8,588 nucleotides of DNA from CAZFHZ01 sp964519015. Lineage in GTDB: Bacteria; Blakebacterota; Blakebacteria; Blakebacterales; CAYUVJ01. Positions 6,025-8,588 of this stretch are shown here, piece after piece; position 1 is the first letter of the stretch; each line of letters opens with the position of its first letter. Below the pieces are notes generated by a model, which saw only the letters and a list, made by a program, of their open reading frames with translations, was not told the DNA's origin and made no database searches. Location: the NCBI GenBank assembly GCA_964519015.1, contig CAZFHZ010000135.1:1-8588 (forward strand), read 5' to 3'. A program made the translations under genes and the position numbers.

Positions 6025-6432
6025 ATGTCGCGTATCCGGCACCTGTTTCCCCTGGCCGCCGCCCTGCTGCTGGCCTTCCTGGTGGCCGTCCCGGTCCTGG
6101 CCCAGACGGCCGTGAAGGTGGAGCGGGGCGTCATCTGCACCCAGATCGTGGATCGGGAGCCGGCGGGAGTCGACTCCACTTTCGCGCCTGATGTGGACCG
6201 GCTCTACTGCTTCACCCAGATTACGGGCGCCCAGGATCCGACCACCGTCACGCATGTCTGGTATTTCGGCGACACCGAGCGGGCGCGGGTCGAACTCAAC
6301 GTCCGGTCGGTCAACTGGCGGACGAACAGCTCCAAGCAGATCATGCCGCACGAGACGGGGGCCTGGCGGGTGGACGTCCTGGATGCTTCCGGGAATGTGC
6401 TGAAGAGCATCCGCTTCACCATCACCGGCTGA
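6025..6432 (+). CDS. Exported DUF2914-domain protein of unknown function
   Basis: This 135-residue protein starts with a clean signal peptide: SRIR, a hydrophobic core (LAAALLLAFLVAVPVLA) and likely cleavage after Ala26 before QTAV. The mature part, about 109 residues, is one DUF2914-type domain. It shows IVDREPAGVDSTF, RLYCFTQITGA, THVWYFGD, NWRTNSSK and the closing GAWRVDVLDASGNVLKSIRFTI. In other bacteria this beta-rich domain is found alone or at the C-terminus of envelope proteins, and its function is not established. Two cysteines (38 and 62) could form a disulfide after export. ATG 6025 is preceded by GGAGG at 7 nt; the frame is open further upstream, but only with arginine-rich non-family sequence. 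The gene is divergent from pyrE and convergent with the mannosidase, so it appears to be a single-gene transcript. A periplasmic location is likely. Confidence 0.88.
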   Translation: MSRIRHLFPLAAALLLAFLVAVPVLAQTAVKVERGVICTQIVDREPAGVDSTFAPDVDRLYCFTQITGAQDPTTVTHVWYFGDTERARVELNVRSVNWRTNSSKQIMPHETGAWRVDVLDASGNVLKSIRFTITG

Positions 6433-6437
6433 TCCAC

Positions 6438-6478
6438 CCGGGGAGGGCCGGAGCGTCGCGCTCTCCGCGACTCCCCGG
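6438..6478. terminator. Compound GC hairpin between DUF2914 gene and alpha-mannosidase gene
   Basis: The outer arms CCGGGGA (6438-6444) and TCCCCGG (6472-6478) enclose an inner stem GTCGCG (6455-6460) / CGCGAC (6466-6471) with a CTCTC loop and a 10-nt bulge on one side. It fills the 80-bp gap between two convergent genes and could stop transcription both ways. No T-run follows on either strand. Confidence 0.55.
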
Positions 6479-6512
6479 AATCACCGGTTGACGTACCACG
6501 GGATTCCAGCCC

Positions 6513-8588
6513 CTAGCGGCCTCCCGGCATCACCGGCTCGACCAGCAGGGTCAGCAGGCCCCGGGCCGGGACCGTCACCGTAAGGGCGTCCCGGTCGGGG
6601 TTCAGCTCCGCCTCCGGGTCCTCCATCAGGTTAGCCTCCCAGGCCCGGGCGATCCGGAAGGGGAAGCGCAGGGTCATCTCCCCCTCCCGTCCCTCGATCT
6701 CACTCAACCGAACCACCCAACGGGGCATGCGGGTCGGCACCCGGGTGCATTTGAGCGCGGTGAGGGCCACGTGGTCGCCGCCGGCCTCCTCCCCCCGCCC
6801 ACCGGACCGGCGACCGTCGGCCCCACCCGTTTCCAGCGTGATCAGCGCGCCCGAGGGGGGGAGTTCCCCCCGGTGCCGGTCGACCAACCGCGCCTGCAGC
6901 GGCAGGTTGTACTCCGCTCCGCGCTTCCAGGAATCGGCCGCTCGCCAGTCCCCTTCATGCGGGTAGAGGGCGTAGGCGAAGCTGTGCCGGCCGATGTCGG
7001 CCTGCGGATCGGGGGACTTGGGAGCGCGCAGCAGGGTCAGGCGGAGCCGGGAGCCGACCACGTCGTAGCCGTACTTGGAGTCGTTCACCAGGGTGAGACC
7101 GAAGGAGCCGTCCGGCCGGCTCAGGTCGACCCAACGCTGGCCGGGCACCTCCCATTTCGCTTTCTCCGCGGCGGTCTGGGGCCGGGTGGTGCGGGCGATC
7201 GTCCCGTAGGGTATCTCGTAGACCGCCTCGGTCGCGTCCAGGTCGAGGAAGAAGGCCGCCTTGAGCAGCTTGTGCGACTCGTTCCAGTCGGCTGTGGTAC
7301 GCACTTCCAGCAGCGGTCGGCCGGCGGTGACCACGTAGTCCTGCACGAAGCGGCTCCCCCCCCAGGTGCGGGTCACCCGTACCCGCCCCCGCAGCGGCCC
7401 CCGTTCCAGCACCTCGGCCGAGGGGGTTGCCTCGACCGTCCACTCCTCCCCCGTGTAGCCGATGTTCCAGGCGTCGTAGTCGCGCGGGATGTCCCCGAAG
7501 ACCTGCAGGACGTTACCGCCTCCGGCGGCCAGCACGGCGCGTCCGGTCGGCCGGTGGGTCAGCGAGCGGATCTGGCCGGTGTAGATATCCAGCACCGCCG
7601 CCACTTCACTGTTGGCCAGGCCGGAGCCGTCGGCCGAGGCCGCATCCTCCGGATCGGGGGCGGCCGGTGTCCCCTTGTCGATCCAGAAGGTGCGATAGCC
7701 CAGACCGGGCACCTCGGCGGCCAGGAAGAGCAGCTCCTCATCGGTCTGCTGGACCGGGACCGGCCGCCCCCCCTCGTCCACCATCCGGAACGATTCCGGG
7801 TAGAGGGGGATGTCGGCCAGCGGCAGGGCCACCACGTCGGTCCGCGTCCAGGAGAGCGGATTGAAGACCACCACCGGCTCCCCCCGGCGCCGGTCGGTGC
7901 GCACCCGGGCGGCCAGCGTCTCCAGCGCGCCCTCCATCACCCCGCCCACCAGGGCTTCGGCCCGGGTGTAGTCAGCCCGGGCGTCCCGGTAGACATCGGC
8001 GATCGAGGAGCCGGGGAGGATGTCGTGGAACTGGTTGAAGAGGGTCGTCCGCCACGCCTCATCGAGCGCTTCGGCCGGCCAGCGGCAGTCGGTACCGGTG
8101 GCGACGGCCAGGACGGCGAACTTCTCGGCCGCCTCCAGGTCGGACTCCATCCGCCGGTTGCGCCGCTTGATCTCCCCCTGGGTGGTCAGGGTGCCGCGGT
8201 GGTACTCCAGGTAGAGTTCGTCGTCCCAGACCGGGATCGTTCCCCGGTACTTCTCCTCGACCCGCTCCATGAAAGCCTGCGGGGTGTTGTGGGTCACTGT
8301 CGGGAAGGTCTCGAGCCGCTCCATCCCCTTGATCCGCTCGATCATCGCCCGGGTGGGCCCGCCGCCGTGGTCCCCCACCCCATAGAGGTCGAGCATGTCC
8401 TCCAGCCCCGGCTGCTGTCGCTGCTGCTGTCCCATCCGGGTGGCCAGGGTGCGGGGATCGGCGTCGTCCACATAGGTGAAGGGGAAGGCGGCGAGCACCC
8501 GGGAGCCGTCGGGGGCCTCCCACCAGAAGAGCCGGTGGGGGAAGACGGTGGTGTCGTTCCAGCCGATCTTCTGGGTGATGAAGTAGTC
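6513..8588 (-). CDS. Alpha-mannosidase, glycoside hydrolase family 38 (5' end beyond window)
   Basis: The visible 691 residues are the C-terminal part of a GH38 enzyme that hydrolyses alpha-mannosidic bonds with a bound divalent metal. The frame is open through the right edge, which begins with family-typical YFITQKIGWNDTTVFPHRLFWW (visible residues 2-23), so the GTG at 8498 is not the start. Next come the GVGDHGGGPTR motif (about 70-80), LYLEYHRGT (about 124-132) of the helical middle domain, and NQFHDILPGSS (184-194), whose His aligns with the metal-binding His of QHHD motifs in better-studied members. The rest, to residue 691, is the C-terminal beta-sandwich region (WNESHKLLKAAFFLD, FALTL-type strands such as FGLTLVNDSKYGYD). 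The catalytic nucleophile and the first metal ligands lie outside the window; perhaps 300 or more residues are missing by comparison with typical lengths near 1000. A low-complexity Gly/Arg/Glu insert (GADGRRSGGRGEEAGG) lies near the C-terminus. Whether it is cytosolic or exported cannot be judged without the N-terminus. Confidence 0.93.
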   Translation of the reverse strand, partial: DYFITQKIGWNDTTVFPHRLFWWEAPDGSRVLAAFPFTYVDDADPRTLATRMGQQQRQQPGLEDMLDLYGVGDHGGGPTRAMIERIKGMERLETFPTVTHNTPQAFMERVEEKYRGTIPVWDDELYLEYHRGTLTTQGEIKRRNRRMESDLEAAEKFAVLAVATGTDCRWPAEALDEAWRTTLFNQFHDILPGSSIADVYRDARADYTRAEALVGGVMEGALETLAARVRTDRRRGEPVVVFNPLSWTRTDVVALPLADIPLYPESFRMVDEGGRPVPVQQTDEELLFLAAEVPGLGYRTFWIDKGTPAAPDPEDAASADGSGLANSEVAAVLDIYTGQIRSLTHRPTGRAVLAAGGGNVLQVFGDIPRDYDAWNIGYTGEEWTVEATPSAEVLERGPLRGRVRVTRTWGGSRFVQDYVVTAGRPLLEVRTTADWNESHKLLKAAFFLDLDATEAVYEIPYGTIARTTRPQTAAEKAKWEVPGQRWVDLSRPDGSFGLTLVNDSKYGYDVVGSRLRLTLLRAPKSPDPQADIGRHSFAYALYPHEGDWRAADSWKRGAEYNLPLQARLVDRHRGELPPSGALITLETGGADGRRSGGRGEEAGGDHVALTALKCTRVPTRMPRWVVRLSEIEGREGEMTLRFPFRIARAWEANLMEDPEAELNPDRDALTVTVPARGLLTLLVEPVMPGGR

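Noticed and set aside
8403..8440. Short CTG/CTGCTG repeat coding a Gln-rich stretch in the mannosidase
   Set aside because: A few codons only (QQQRQQ); ordinary low-complexity loop, no sign of a tandem repeat array.
8496..8498. GTG at 8498 as the start of the mannosidase
   Set aside because: Conserved GH38 sequence continues in frame upstream to the window edge, so the gene is truncated by the window and not short.

Overview
The window is a strongly GC-rich, densely coding stretch of bacterial chromosome with five protein genes and one more cut by the right edge. No RNA genes, insertion sequences, CRISPR arrays or phage genes are visible. The gene set looks chromosomal: a TonB-dependent receptor with a carboxypeptidase-regulatory-like N-terminal domain, a GH38 alpha-mannosidase, a class 1B-like dihydroorotate dehydrogenase and a DUF2914 protein. 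A Gram-negative bacterium with an outer membrane is certain from the receptor. A GC-rich FCB/Gemmatimonadota-like or related uncultured lineage is my guess, from receptor architecture and GC only, with low confidence.

Layout. (1) 63-2453, minus: an outer-membrane TonB-dependent receptor. (2) 2454-2705: a comparatively AT-rich divergent control region holding two near-identical 26-bp imperfect palindromes and an extended -10 promoter. (3) 2706-3320, plus: a TetR-family repressor, the obvious candidate to bind those palindromes. (4) 3391-5827, minus: a two-gene pyrimidine operon, pyrE followed 7 nt later by a single-chain fusion of the DHODase catalytic subunit (PyrD) and its electron-transfer subunit (PyrK). 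(5) 5828-6024: a GC-rich divergent spacer. (6) 6025-6432, plus: a small exported DUF2914 protein. (7) 6513-8588, minus: the C-terminal two thirds of a GH38 alpha-mannosidase whose N-terminus lies beyond the window.

How the parts fit. PyrD-PyrK would oxidise dihydroorotate to orotate and pass electrons through FMN, a 2Fe-2S cluster and FAD to NAD+; PyrE then joins orotate to PRPP to give OMP. They are consecutive steps of UMP synthesis in one transcript. The TetR protein and the receptor form a separate divergent unit that probably senses a small ligand and controls its uptake. The DUF2914 gene and the mannosidase converge on a GC-rich hairpin and have no evident functional link to the rest.

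The most noteworthy points are the twin operator palindromes (same architecture, 62 bp apart), a pyrE reading frame with no ATG/GTG/TTG start where the conserved N-terminus begins but a well-placed Shine-Dalgarno in front of an ATC codon, and the PyrD-PyrK fusion with a His in place of the usual Asn of the active-site loop. I see no defence, mobile or biosynthetic system that would count as a wholly new machine.
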